The position numbers and the translations under genes were made by a program. From Acidobacteriaceae bacterium (lineage in GTDB: Bacteria; Acidobacteriota; Terriglobia; Terriglobales; Acidobacteriaceae), in the NCBI GenBank assembly GCA_025462735.1, contig JAOAPC010000020.1, positions 124,001 to 188,000 on the forward strand: DNA of 64,000 nt, written 5' to 3'. This document shows positions 1-8,668 of the stretch, piece by piece. Under the pieces are notes generated by a model. It worked only from the letters and a program-made list of their open reading frames with translations. It was not told the DNA's origin and made no database searches. Numbering within the stretch: position 1 is the stretch's first letter; every line of letters begins with the position of its first letter.

Positions 1-1665
1 ACTGGGGCCAAAGTCATTGACCGTGATGCTGCCCGTCTGTTGGAACCTGTCAGTGGGAAAACCGACTGGCGACTGCGGGTTGGACGTGATCTCATTCCAG
101 CGCCATCCGGCAGCATTCACACGGAATTCGTTAAGAAAGGTTGACGACACGGTCCGGTTCCAAATTGCGGAGAATGCGTTATTGATTTGCGAGTGATGGA
201 AAAGATCATAGGTACGGTTGCCGTTATAGTTAGTCCTGGAGAGGGGAACCCAGTAAATCGCGAAGGCGATGCGATCTTTGTCGGTCACGTTTGCGTCGAG
301 GCGGCCATTGTATTGGGCCGCATTAAAGGTAGTCGGGTTAACGGTATTGTAGTTCGCTAAGTCGGCTACGGTGCCCAAGCCGCTACCAACACCGGGGTTA
401 GAGTTACCATTCCACGTCGTATCTTGCGTACCCAAAGGCGTTGTCAAAGGCGTGCCTACATTAATTCCCTGGCCCGGAATGGTTCGGCAGTTGACATTTT
501 CTATCAGGCCGGCAGTTTGGCACGTCGAATTAGGATTGAGGGTTCCGATGACGCGATTACCGGCGAAGGAAAGATACTTGGCTGCGATGCTTCCGGTCGG
601 TGCTAAGGCGTCGAACGCCGGTGTGTCGTACCATCCGGTGCCTGGAATGTTGGAGTTGGGCTGACGCACAGTCTCATAGTTGAAGAACGCGAAGATCTTA
701 TTCTTCCAGATCGGGCCGCCAACGCTCCCACCGAATTGTTCAAAGTGGTTCTCGTCTCTCAACACCGGATTGCCTTGCCCGTTGTAGCGTTGAAAGGCGT
801 TTAGGTTCGGTTGGTGGGTTGTAAAGAACAGACTGCCGTGGATATCATTGGTGCCGCTTTTGGACGTGATCTCAATCTGAGCGCCGCTAAAGCGTCCATT
901 CTCCGCGTCATAGCTGTTTGAGACGACTTTTACGTTGTCAACAGAGTCTTCCGAGGGCGTAATGACTGTGGAACCGCCCCAGACGGAGCTCGTTGTGCTG
1001 ATTCCATCGATTGAAATGCCGTTGTTCTCGGTCTGGTTACCATTGGCGATAATCTGAACGCCGTTTTCGGTTTTAAAGATGCCATCCGCGCCACCCGATT
1101 GCCCTCCGCCGGTTTGAGTGCCGGGAAGGTTGTAGTTATCGTTGCCACTCGCCTGCGAGTTATCACCAATAGCCCCGGGAGCCAGTGCCGCAACTCTGAG
1201 CACGTCCCGCCCAAACGAGGGCAGATGCTGGATTTGGTTACTGTTAATAGTGCCGGCGATAGTGGCCGTCTCCGTGTCTAGCGCCTCGGTTGTGCCCGAC
1301 ACCGTGATGGTATCTGTCGTTGCGCCTACATCAAGTTGCACGTCCAGGGCATTTGGCTGCTCGGGGATGATCTGCACGTATTCAAGCACCTTTTGCTTGA
1401 ACCCCTTCGCCTCCGCGGTGAGACGATAGGGCGCCACCGGCAGAGCGTTGAATTGGTAAATGCCGTTGGCATCGGATGTCGACACCACGGTCCGGCTGGT
1501 GTTCGTATCGACCAGAGTTACCTTCGCGCCCGAAACCGCTGCGCCTTGAGGGTCAGTGACGGTCCCGCGCAGGGAGGCGCGATACTGAGCCGAGGCTGAC
1601 GAGGCAAAGAGCAATAAACCGAAAAATAAGCTGGTTAGGAATAAACGAGAATTGGCGTACGACAT
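1..1665 (-). CDS. TonB-dependent receptor, Oar-like, with carboxypeptidase-regulatory N-terminus (3' end beyond window)
   Basis: An outer-membrane receptor that probably imports a large substrate such as an oligosaccharide or peptide using TonB energy. The reverse-strand frame is open from ATG at 1663-1665 to base 1, so about 555 residues are visible and the C-terminal barrel is missing. Residues 1-26 form a clear signal peptide ending ASSASA-Q. A carboxypeptidase-regulatory-like beta-sandwich follows at about 28-115 (RGTVTDPQGAAVSGAKVTL). The plug-like region is at about 125-300 (INSNQIQHLPSFGRDVL, NGISIDGI), and barrel strands begin around NDIHGSLFFTTHQPN and GGPIWKNKIFAFFNYE. This order is the standard acidobacterial Oar-like layout, where such receptors run to about 1000-1200 residues. 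A GGAGGT ribosome site lies 5 nt before the ATG. The 1758-2762 gene lies 92 nt upstream on the same strand and may be co-transcribed. The substrate cannot be inferred. Confidence 0.9.
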   Translation of the reverse strand, partial: MSYANSRLFLTSLFFGLLLFASSASAQYRASLRGTVTDPQGAAVSGAKVTLVDTNTSRTVVSTSDANGIYQFNALPVAPYRLTAEAKGFKQKVLEYVQIIPEQPNALDVQLDVGATTDTITVSGTTEALDTETATIAGTINSNQIQHLPSFGRDVLRVAALAPGAIGDNSQASGNDNYNLPGTQTGGGQSGGADGIFKTENGVQIIANGNQTENNGISIDGISTTSSVWGGSTVITPSEDSVDNVKVVSNSYDAENGRFSGAQIEITSKSGTNDIHGSLFFTTHQPNLNAFQRYNGQGNPVLRDENHFEQFGGSVGGPIWKNKIFAFFNYETVRQPNSNIPGTGWYDTPAFDALAPTGSIAAKYLSFAGNRVIGTLNPNSTCQTAGLIENVNCRTIPGQGINVGTPLTTPLGTQDTTWNGNSNPGVGSGLGTVADLANYNTVNPTTFNAAQYNGRLDANVTDKDRIAFAIYWVPLSRTNYNGNRTYDLFHHSQINNAFSAIWNRTVSSTFLNEFRVNAAGWRWNEITSNPQSPVGFPTDRFQQTGSITVNDFGPS

Positions 1666-1757
1666 AGGACACCTCCGAGCGGAACCCTTGAAGTTTCTGC
1701 AACTAGGACCAACGATCTTCTTCTACGCTGGCGAGATGTACGTAGTCAACCCCCGAC

Positions 1758-2762
1758 CTAAGTTGTAGAGTGGGTCCAGCGATACTCGGGCTTGAGGGTG
1801 CAACGGTAAACCCGTGTCTGATCGGGGTTTGCGCGGACATTGCAATCCGCCCAGCTTAGTATGAGCGCTGGTCCCAGCGGGAAGACGATTGTCTCCCCAT
1901 TGAGATCGGCCTGGAGACTTACGCCTTCGGCTGCTGGAGGCAACGTGAAATTCAAAGAGTCGCCAAAAATCACCGGATAAGAATTTCGCACCAGGTCGCT
2001 CATCATCGGATGTGCAACCTCGGCTTCTACTAGGAACGTGGCAGTTTCGGACCAAACCATGGCTTTGATTGTGATCATGCGTCCATCTTGCTGTGAGTCG
2101 GGCGACTCAATCTTGGTGAACGGACACGGCCCGGCGATGCAAGAGGCACGAACGTTGCGGAACTGGTTGCCCACCCCGGCGTCGAGGGTGGTTGATCCTA
2201 CCGCCGCTTTCCATTTTCCGTCAGGCGAGCATGGGGGACGCTCGCTGCACGGTTGATTGCCCTTGTTTGGGACCTCAAAGGAACGTACCGCGCTGCCAAT
2301 GTTGACCACGGTGGCGGTCTTGATCGAGTACTTCACCACCACATTGTTCGAAATCGTCTGTGTGGCCAGACTGCGTGCAATCGGCTTCTCCGATTGAATA
2401 GGTACCATCTCGGAGATATAGATCTCGTCCGAAGCCAGGACGGTCATATTAAGCGGTTCGTAGTCCATATGACGAAAGCGCAATGTGATTAGGTGGCCAC
2501 GAAATATCCGCTTGCGCAGCACAATGCTGAATAATCCGGAGGAATCGGAAGCTGTTTTCACCACGGAGATGCCATCGGTCGCGGTGATTTCCGCTCCGGA
2601 AATCGGCAACTGCTTGCGAGGATCCGGGTTTGCCGTTATCACAGCTCCGCGCAGCGTGGTAGTGCGATTCTTGACGTGCCGCACTCCCCACACCGCTACG
2701 GCTACACCCGCAAGCAGCAAAATAAAGATCGTGGCGACTTTACTGTTCCTGCTCATCTCCAC
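1758..2762 (-). CDS. Membrane-anchored periplasmic protein with carboxypeptidase-regulatory-like domain
   Basis: No known enzyme family was recognised. The 334-residue protein has one N-terminal hydrophobic segment (about residues 9-28, KVATIFILLLAGVAVAVW) that is either an anchor or an uncleaved signal. After it comes a beta-sandwich resembling carboxypeptidase regulatory domains: TLRGAVITANPDPRKQLPISGAEITATDG, then DSSGLFSIVLRK, about residues 35-115. The remaining 200 residues are beta-rich and end in a Cys-containing stretch (SWADCNVRANPDQTRVYRCTL). It lies directly upstream of the TonB-dependent receptor gene on the same strand, so a shared envelope role is plausible but unproven. A divergent glycoamylase-like gene begins about 97 nt away. 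I am confident it is a real gene because the frame is long, has a coherent signal and beta-repeat structure, and respects its neighbours. Confidence 0.75.
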   Translation of the reverse strand: MEMSRNSKVATIFILLLAGVAVAVWGVRHVKNRTTTLRGAVITANPDPRKQLPISGAEITATDGISVVKTASDSSGLFSIVLRKRIFRGHLITLRFRHMDYEPLNMTVLASDEIYISEMVPIQSEKPIARSLATQTISNNVVVKYSIKTATVVNIGSAVRSFEVPNKGNQPCSERPPCSPDGKWKAAVGSTTLDAGVGNQFRNVRASCIAGPCPFTKIESPDSQQDGRMITIKAMVWSETATFLVEAEVAHPMMSDLVRNSYPVIFGDSLNFTLPPAAEGVSLQADLNGETIVFPLGPALILSWADCNVRANPDQTRVYRCTLKPEYRWTHSTT

Positions 2763-2859
2763 CTACCAATATCATGCCGCGATTACGGTCGCAGGCATAG
2801 TTCCATTTAAGTCAATTCTTAGCCCTTTTGCAGATGAGAAGATCGTTTAACATCGTTCG

Positions 2860-4188
2860 GTGGGAAGGAGCACCCTGTTTTCGCGGCGGCAGCTTCTTGG
2901 GAGCTTAGGGAAAGCGGCCGTGTTGGCACCGCTCAGCCGGGCGCTCTCTGTTTTTGGCCAATCTCCTTCCCAGGCGAAACCGTCAACTACGCCATTCTCT
3001 CCGGAAGACGAGCAGCTTCTCGATGATTTAGAACGCCTGACCTGCTGCTATTTTTTCGAGCAAGCCAGCCCCGAGACTGGTTTGGTGAAAGACCGCTGCA
3101 ACGCCCGTAAGGCCGCGAGTGATAACACCATCGTTGCCAGCATCGCTGCCACTGGTTTTGGTCTGACCGCGCTGTGCATAGGAGATATGCGCGGATATAT
3201 CTCTCGCAGCGAAGCCAAGGCCCGCGTCCTCACAACTCTGAGGTTCTTGCATGATAAGCTGCCGCATCATCGCGGCTTCTTCTATCACTTTGCCAACATC
3301 AACACCGGCGAGAGAGTTTGGGACTCCGAAATATCTTCGATTGATACCGCGATTTTGCTTTGCGGCATCCTCACCTGCCGCACTCATTTTCGCGACACGG
3401 ATATTACGCTCCTCGCGCACTCAATCAGCAACCGAGTGGAATGGACGTGGCTCTCGGAAGACACCTCGTTGCTTTCTCATGGCTGGTTGCCGGAAGTCGG
3501 ATTTCTTCCGTACCGCTGGGATTATTACAACGAGATGATGATGATGTATCTGCTCGGGCTCGGTTCGCCGACGTATCCCCTACGGCCCGAAGCCTGGGAC
3601 GCTTGGAAGCGGATCCCGTTTGACTACGAGGGCATGCGGTACATTGGTTCGTTCGCGCCACTGTTTGTTCATCAATACTCGCAGGCCTGGTTTGATTTTC
3701 GCGGCAAGCGCGACAAATATGCGGATTATTTCCAGAACTCGGTGGTGGCGACCAGGGTACATCGCCGCTTCTGCATGGAATTGCACCGCCAATTCCCCGA
3801 TTTCAGTGCCGATCTTTGGGGAATCACTGCTTCGGATTCGCCCCATGGTTACGTGGTGTGGGGCGGCCCACCGTCGACCGGCCCGATCGATGGCACCATA
3901 GCTCCTCATGCTGCGGGTGGATCATTGCCGTTTCTGCCACAGGAGACCATTCAGGTGTTGCGGACCATTCGCAATCGATATCCGCAGACCTGGAGTGGCT
4001 ACGGATTTGTTGACGCTCTGAATCCGCTGAAGAATTGGTATGACACCGATGTGGTTGGAATCGATGCCGGCATCACCATGGTCATGGCGGAGAATGCCCG
4101 CTCGGGCTACGTCTGGAAAGTTTTCATGGAGAATCCGGAGGCGCAACGCGGAATGGAAAGGGCCGGCTTTAAGACCTACAAGGCTTAA
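2860..4188 (+). CDS. Tat-exported glycoamylase-like glycoside hydrolase (GH144-type fold)
   Basis: Probably a periplasmic glucan hydrolase. The C-terminal half carries the signature run of the glycoamylase family (Pfam PF10091; the fold used by GH144 beta-1,2-glucanases): LWGITASDSPHGY, then DGTIAPHAAGGSLPFLPQE, then YGFVDALNP, VGIDAGITMVMAENARSGYVW, about residues 325-430. The N-terminus holds a twin-arginine signal (SRRQLLGSL, followed by a hydrophobic stretch), so export of a folded protein is likely. The start is uncertain. The longest frame starts at GTG 2860, but a strong AAGGAG at 2865-2870 lies inside that frame. This could instead serve a rare CTG start at 2875, which would put the Tat motif almost at the N-terminus. 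The divergent neighbours are a periplasmic protein and a TonB-dependent receptor, consistent with glycan use. The exact substrate is unknown. Confidence 0.85.
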   Translation: MGRSTLFSRRQLLGSLGKAAVLAPLSRALSVFGQSPSQAKPSTTPFSPEDEQLLDDLERLTCCYFFEQASPETGLVKDRCNARKAASDNTIVASIAATGFGLTALCIGDMRGYISRSEAKARVLTTLRFLHDKLPHHRGFFYHFANINTGERVWDSEISSIDTAILLCGILTCRTHFRDTDITLLAHSISNRVEWTWLSEDTSLLSHGWLPEVGFLPYRWDYYNEMMMMYLLGLGSPTYPLRPEAWDAWKRIPFDYEGMRYIGSFAPLFVHQYSQAWFDFRGKRDKYADYFQNSVVATRVHRRFCMELHRQFPDFSADLWGITASDSPHGYVVWGGPPSTGPIDGTIAPHAAGGSLPFLPQETIQVLRTIRNRYPQTWSGYGFVDALNPLKNWYDTDVVGIDAGITMVMAENARSGYVWKVFMENPEAQRGMERAGFKTYKA

Positions 4189-4198
4189 GAAGTCTTCC

Positions 4199-4266
4199 CT
4201 TTGTGTTCCTTCGTGACCTTCGTGGTTATTGATTTTGTTTTTCGAACCACGAAGGACACAAAGTCA
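4199..4266. repeat. Dispersed inverted repeat, TTCGTG family (copy 1)
   Basis: Arms at 4213-4227 (GTGACCTTCGTGGTT) and 4245-4259 pair at 14 of 15 positions around a 17-nt spacer. The element sits between two convergent genes, so it could act as a bidirectional terminator, but there is no adjacent T-run. Related copies occur at 14651-14721 and 43154-43212. Confidence 0.8.
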
Positions 4267-4289
4267 CATGAGCAAGTCGCGCAGGCGGG

Positions 4290-5168
4290 TTAATCCGCGG
4301 CATGCGATTGAGTGTATCTTGCGGCAATTTCGGCCGACGCTCTTAGCAACGTATCCAACGACCTGAGTTTTGGCAATTCGGCATCGCGCTGCTTCAGAGC
4401 TTCCACCACCCGTTCGGTGGGGATATTTCCTACGAGCTCATCCTGTGCGAACGGACACCCCCCCAAGCCGCCGATGGCGGAATCGAAGCGGCGGCAACCG
4501 GCGTCATAGGCAGCCAGAATTTTTTGCTCGGCCAGTTCGGGCCGGCTGTGCAGATGTGCCCCAATTTCCAGGTACGCATACTTCTCAATGATCGCTGAGA
4601 TTAGTTCGCTAATCTGCTCCGCCGAGGCTAGGCCCACTGTATCGGCAAGCGAAATCGTTTTGATCCCGCTGGATTCGAGGATGTCCACTGCGCTCACTAC
4701 TTCTTCAATATTCCACGGGTCGCCATAGGGATTACCGAATGCCATCGAAATGTAAACAATCATGTCGAGGCCCGCATCGTCGGCTTTCTTTTGAACTTGC
4801 TCTAGCTCCTCCAGCGACTCCTCTGGAGTTTGGCGCTGATTGTTCTGCAGAAAAGTAGGCGAAATAGAGTATGGAAAACCCAATGTGCTCACAGCTTGGG
4901 TATTGATTGCCCGCTGCGCGCCCTTTTCATTGACCACGATACCGATGATTTCGACGTCATCCGGAGGGTCAAGTTCCTTGAGCACCTCCTCAGAATCCGC
5001 CATCTGCGGGACCGCCTTCGCCGAGACGAACGAGACGGCGTCAATGTGCTTGAATCCCGCGCTGATCAAGGCATTTAGATAGATGAGTTTGAGATCAGCC
5101 GGAATTTGGCCCTGTAAGCCTTGCCACGCATCGCGAGGGCATTCGATGAGCTTGACGGAGTCGGACAT
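4290..5168 (-). CDS. mvaB: Hydroxymethylglutaryl-CoA lyase-like aldolase
   Basis: A TIM-barrel lyase of the HMGL-like family that cleaves an acyl-CoA such as 3-hydroxy-3-methylglutaryl-CoA to acetyl-CoA and a ketoacid (leucine catabolism). The 292-residue length is typical for bacterial HMG-CoA lyases. The N-terminus carries the active-site Arg in ECPRDAWQG (usually GPRDGLQ). The mid-barrel metal ligands appear as SLADTVGLASAEQ and IGAHLHSRPELA. The C-terminus has the family signature with the catalytic Cys, SAIGGLGGCPFAQDELVGNIPTE. Hydroxymethylglutarate-type relatives and other HMGL-like lyases share these motifs, so the precise substrate is inferred. No other leucine-degradation gene is nearby. 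A long inverted repeat (5221-5295) separates it from pheT upstream. Confidence 0.85.
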   Translation of the reverse strand: MSDSVKLIECPRDAWQGLQGQIPADLKLIYLNALISAGFKHIDAVSFVSAKAVPQMADSEEVLKELDPPDDVEIIGIVVNEKGAQRAINTQAVSTLGFPYSISPTFLQNNQRQTPEESLEELEQVQKKADDAGLDMIVYISMAFGNPYGDPWNIEEVVSAVDILESSGIKTISLADTVGLASAEQISELISAIIEKYAYLEIGAHLHSRPELAEQKILAAYDAGCRRFDSAIGGLGGCPFAQDELVGNIPTERVVEALKQRDAELPKLRSLDTLLRASAEIAARYTQSHAAD

Positions 5169-5220
5169 GCCTATAGCAATCTTAAATCAGCGTAGAGAGT
5201 ACTGAGCGGAAGATGGATTT

Positions 5221-5295
5221 CTCTGTGAAACTCTGTGTCCTCTGTGGTTAAAGGTTTTAAAATCTCAACCAAAGAGGACACAGAGTTTCACAGAG
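5221..5295. repeat. Long inverted repeat, CTCTGTG family (copy 1)
   Basis: Two 29-nt arms (5221-5249 and 5267-5295) are complementary at 28 of 29 positions around a 17-nt AT-rich spacer. The left arm contains CTCTGTGTCCTCTGTGGTT. It lies between the pheT stop and the HMGL-like start, 5 nt from the pheT stop codon. A single-arm copy with one mismatch in 29 lies at 48988-49016, and a diverged copy lies at 41826-41891. Confidence 0.9.
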
Positions 5296-5300
5296 GAAAC

Positions 5301-7469
5301 CTATGCTCTTTGCGTCCCGCCGAGTTCGACGAGCGCGTTAACGATCTTCGCCGACCACTCGTTAACCTCATCCTCGCGGAGAGTGCGCTCAAGCGATTGA
5401 AATTTCGCGCGCAGCAGGATCGAATGGCTGCCCGCAGGAACTGCTCCCGCGCGGAAAATCTCGACGGGAGTTAAGCTGCGCAAATCCGGAAGACGGATCG
5501 CGCGAATGGATGCTTCGATCTTATCGAACGTGATTTCGTCTCGGAACACAAACGAGAAGTCGCGCTCTACCGCTGGGAATTTTGCCAACGGCCGGTAAAG
5601 AAGCTGGCGCAGAGGTAGGTGGTAAAGCCGATCGGCGAATACCTCTGCGATAAAAACTTCCTGGCGTAGCTTGCGCCCGGCGGCGATCTGGGAATCGATC
5701 GGTCCGAATTGCGCAACCGCTTCTCCATCGAGCAGAGCTCGCGCCGAACGCCCCGGCTGATAATACTCAGCAGTTTCCGGGTCGAAGGACAACGCGCGGT
5801 GCTGAAAATTCCCCAGCAATGTGGTCACGTCTCCTTTGAAGGACCGGAAAATGTCCAAGTCTGATGTGGCTTTACTCTTGTCTAATAAGCCGCCTTGTGG
5901 CAGATCGTGCTGCAACGCCGAGCGAGTTGCGGCTATGCAGATGCGACGGTGCTCTGCCGTGGTTGCGCCGGAAGCTTCGTAGATATCCCCGATTTCAAAG
6001 AGCCGCACATTTTCCGTCCCGCGGTTCAAATTGTAGGCGAGCATATCCAGCATCCCGGGCACCAGGGAACTCCGCATCAGCGATGCTTCTGCGCTCAGCG
6101 GATTAGCAATCTCCACCAGCGGCGTCGACGAAAACGCCTCCGCGTCTTCGTGGGAAACAAAGCTGAGCGAGACTGCTTCGTTGTAACCCAGCGCCAGTAG
6201 TGAAGAGCGCAGCTTCGCTTGTTTTGCGGCATTCGGGTCCTCCACCACGGCACCTGCAAACGCGGGCAGCGTATTCGGAAAGTTGTTGTATCCGTGCAGG
6301 CGGGCAATTTCTTCAATCAAGTCAATCTCCCGCTCTATGTCGAGACGCCAGCTAGGAATGCGTACCAGGAATTCCGGCTGCGAATCAGGTTCAGGGACTA
6401 ACTCGAACCCGAGGCGTTTGAGGATAGCGACAATCTCATGAATCTCGAGTTTGGCGCCGAGGAGTCGTTGCACCTGCGAAATGCGTATCTGAATCGGCGC
6501 TTGCTCGAGTTCGTGAGCGACAGCATCGATCTGATTGCCTACGAGTTCGCCCCCGCCGGAATCGACGATTCTTTGCGCGACCAGAGCACATGCCAAAGGC
6601 GTCGCTGCATAATCCGCGCCACGCTCAAAACGATGCGATGCGTCGGTATGTAGTCCGTGCCGCTTGGCAGTTTTTCGAACCGCAACCGGATCGAACCAGG
6701 CCGACTCGATCAAAACATTCTTTGTTTTCTCGGTGATCATCGTCTCGAACCCGCCCATCACTCCAGCGAGTGCAACGGGTCGATTCGCGTCAGCGATGAT
6801 CAAGTCTTCCGGCGAGAGCTTGCGGTCAACTCCATCAAGCGTTTTGAGGGTCTCGCCTTGGCGAGCCCGGCGGACGACGATCTCACCGCCCTGGAGCAGA
6901 TCAAGGTCGAATGCGTGCGTCGGATGGCCCATTTCCCAAAGCGTATAATTCGACGCGTCTGCGGCATTGTTGATCGCGCGCTGATCAACTAGAGCTAAAC
7001 GGCTTGCAATCTTCTCAGGCGAGGACTTGATCTTTACCCCGCGCACGATCTGTGCGGTGTAGCGGGCGCACCCTTCGCGGTCATCAATCTGGATTTGAAA
7101 GGGCACGGCTTTAGCCGTGCCGCTGTTTTGATTTTGGGTGGAGCTGTGCTTCAGCGCAGCGTTATCTTCGACCGGGAAGGGCACGGCTTCAGCCGTGCCG
7201 CTACGGTTCCCATTCTTAACGGCTTTAGCCGCTGAGGTTTCGATCGGCTTCAGTGGAATTTTATACAGCGCTGCCGCTTCGCGTGCGACGCCATAATGAT
7301 TCATCGCGTCGGGACGGTTGGTCCCTATTTCCATTTCAAAAACCGTATTCGCGCCTTCGCCAGAGATGCCTTCGACTGCGATCCCAATCGAGGTTAGGTC
7401 TTCGGCGAGACGGCGGTCGTCCACCGGTAGATCAACAAAGTCGCGAATCCATTGTGGAGAGATCTTCAT
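5301..7469 (-). CDS. pheT: Phenylalanine--tRNA ligase beta subunit, short form lacking the OB tRNA-binding domain
   Basis: The beta subunit of the alpha2-beta2 enzyme that charges tRNA-Phe. I chose ATG 7467-7469 (MKISPQWIRDFV); the open frame runs further upstream, but that would overlap pheS. The protein is 722 residues against about 795 in E. coli. The N-terminal helix pair runs straight from EGISGEGANT into FEMEIGTNRPDAMNHYGVARE, so the EMAP-II-like OB domain of about 110 residues is absent. Next comes a non-conserved insert (about residues 80-125) encoded by palindromic repeats. The B3/B4 editing domain (CARYTA, SHRFERGAD), B5, the B6/B7 core (LIEEIARLHGYNNFP) and a C-terminal ferredoxin-like anticodon-binding domain (FPAVERDFSFVF) are present. 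It starts 34 nt after pheS with no clear Shine-Dalgarno, so translational coupling is likely. Confidence 0.93.
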   Translation of the reverse strand: MKISPQWIRDFVDLPVDDRRLAEDLTSIGIAVEGISGEGANTVFEMEIGTNRPDAMNHYGVAREAAALYKIPLKPIETSAAKAVKNGNRSGTAEAVPFPVEDNAALKHSSTQNQNSGTAKAVPFQIQIDDREGCARYTAQIVRGVKIKSSPEKIASRLALVDQRAINNAADASNYTLWEMGHPTHAFDLDLLQGGEIVVRRARQGETLKTLDGVDRKLSPEDLIIADANRPVALAGVMGGFETMITEKTKNVLIESAWFDPVAVRKTAKRHGLHTDASHRFERGADYAATPLACALVAQRIVDSGGGELVGNQIDAVAHELEQAPIQIRISQVQRLLGAKLEIHEIVAILKRLGFELVPEPDSQPEFLVRIPSWRLDIEREIDLIEEIARLHGYNNFPNTLPAFAGAVVEDPNAAKQAKLRSSLLALGYNEAVSLSFVSHEDAEAFSSTPLVEIANPLSAEASLMRSSLVPGMLDMLAYNLNRGTENVRLFEIGDIYEASGATTAEHRRICIAATRSALQHDLPQGGLLDKSKATSDLDIFRSFKGDVTTLLGNFQHRALSFDPETAEYYQPGRSARALLDGEAVAQFGPIDSQIAAGRKLRQEVFIAEVFADRLYHLPLRQLLYRPLAKFPAVERDFSFVFRDEITFDKIEASIRAIRLPDLRSLTPVEIFRAGAVPAGSHSILLRAKFQSLERTLREDEVNEWSAKIVNALVELGGTQRA
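7096..7235. repeat. Cluster of GGCACGGCT-AGCCGTGCC palindromes inside pheT
   Basis: Two perfect 20-nt palindromes, GGCACGGCTTTAGCCGTGCC (7102-7121) and the same with TC in the loop (7180-7199), plus two decayed ones (7144-7161 and 7220-7231), lie within the pheT frame. Each perfect copy is translated as SGTA(K/E)AVPF. An intergenic copy of the same palindrome lies at 8991-9010. PheT proteins generally do not have this stretch. Confidence 0.88.
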
Positions 7470-7478
7470 GATTGCTGC

Positions 7479-7500
7479 GAACGACCAACGACGAACGGCC
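7479..7500. repeat. Stutter repeat in the pheS-pheT gap
   Basis: A run of near-identical 7-9-mers (GAACGACCAACGACGAACGG) fills most of the 34-nt gap and occupies the place of the pheT ribosome site. Its reverse complement matches the repeat at 41725-41760 at about 19 of 20 positions. Confidence 0.65.
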
Positions 7501-7503
7501 GTC

Positions 7504-8658
7504 TCAAACAAACTGCTGCAAAAACCTGACGTCCCCCTGAAAGAACAACTGCAAATCATCGAGCCCGTACTTGAGCATTGCTATCCGGTCCACGCCCATG
7601 CCGAAGGCGAAGCCGGAAATTTTCTCGGGATCGTAGCCGTTGTGCTTGACGAATTCGAAAACGTTCGGATCGACCATGCCGCAGCCGAGTATCTCGATCC
7701 ATCCCGTCTGTTTGCACGGACGGCACGGTGCGTTACCATCACCGCGTTTTCCGCTTCCACCGCATACGAAGCAAGATACGAACATTTCCGCGCTGGGCTC
7801 CGTAAAGGGAAAGAATGACGGCCGGAAGCTGGTCTTTACATCTGATCCGAACAGCGCCTTCATCGCGTGGTCGAGCGTGCCTTTCAAATCCCCGAATGTA
7901 ATCTTGGTGTCGACCGCTAAGCCTTCAACTTGATGGAACATGGGTGAATGGCTGGCATCGGGAGGATCGTTGCGATGTACTTTGCCGGGCACCAGAATTC
8001 GTAATGGCGGCTTCATCTTCTCCATGGTGCGGATCTGCACCGGAGAAGTATGCGTTCGTAGGAGCAGTTGCTCGCGGCGCGGCTTCGATTCCTGGCCCGC
8101 GATAAATAACGTGTCCTGGGTGTCGCGTGCCGGATGGTTCGGCGGAAAATTCAGCGCTTCGAAATTGTAGTAGTCCGTCTCGATCACCGGCCCCTCGGCG
8201 ACCGAGTAACCGAGATTACGAAAGACCGCAATGATCTCGTTCTGCGTGCGGATGATCGGGTGCTCAGCCCCAATCGGCCGGCGAATACCGGGAAGGGAAA
8301 TGTCGATGGCAGATTCGCCTTTCGTAGCCGGTGCCATCGCAAGTGCAGCTTCGACCTTCGCTTCAACTTCAGCTTTGAGTTTGTTAACCCGCTGGCCGAC
8401 TTCTCGCTTAGCTTCTTTCGGAGCTGCCTTCAGCCAGAGTTCATTAACCTGCATCAGTATGCCGTCTTTGCGGGCCAGCCATCGATCGCGGAAAGCCTTG
8501 CGTTGATCTTCGCCGGTTAACGCTACGGGTTCTTTGTCCAATGCCGCAAGAAGCTTTTCGACGGCCTTGTCGAGCGCCGCCGGCGAAAAATCTTTCAGTT
8601 TGGGGACGGTGTATGCCAAGTTTATTTCTTCGCTAGGGGCGTTTGCATTTTTTTTCAA
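7504..8658 (-). CDS. pheS: Phenylalanine--tRNA ligase alpha subunit
   Basis: The catalytic subunit, a class II synthetase that makes phenylalanyl-tRNA. An N-terminal coiled coil for tRNA binding (about residues 15-125) is followed by the class II core. Motif 2 appears as [31 protein letters not shown]. The Phe-site and motif 3 regions appear as [15 protein letters not shown] and [18 protein letters not shown] Cys4 zinc-ribbon-like insert ([20 protein letters not shown]) replaces the shorter loop of E. coli PheS, and such inserts occur in some lineages. Both plausible starts are TTG. TTG 8658 is used here but is only 2 nt from its GGAGA. TTG 8619, just before [10 protein letters not shown], is the alternative. 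It lies after rplT and before pheT in the translation cluster. Confidence 0.93.
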   Translation of the reverse strand: MKKNANAPSEEINLAYTVPKLKDFSPAALDKAVEKLLAALDKEPVALTGEDQRKAFRDRWLARKDGILMQVNELWLKAAPKEAKREVGQRVNKLKAEVEAKVEAALAMAPATKGESAIDISLPGIRRPIGAEHPIIRTQNEIIAVFRNLGYSVAEGPVIETDYYNFEALNFPPNHPARDTQDTLFIAGQESKPRREQLLLRTHTSPVQIRTMEKMKPPLRILVPGKVHRNDPPDASHSPMFHQVEGLAVDTKITFGDLKGTLDHAMKALFGSDVKTSFRPSFFPFTEPSAEMFVSCFVCGGSGKRGDGNAPCRPCKQTGWIEILGCGMVDPNVFEFVKHNGYDPEKISGFAFGMGVDRIAMLKYGLDDLQLFFQGDVRFLQQFV

Positions 8659-8668
8659 ATCTCCAGCG

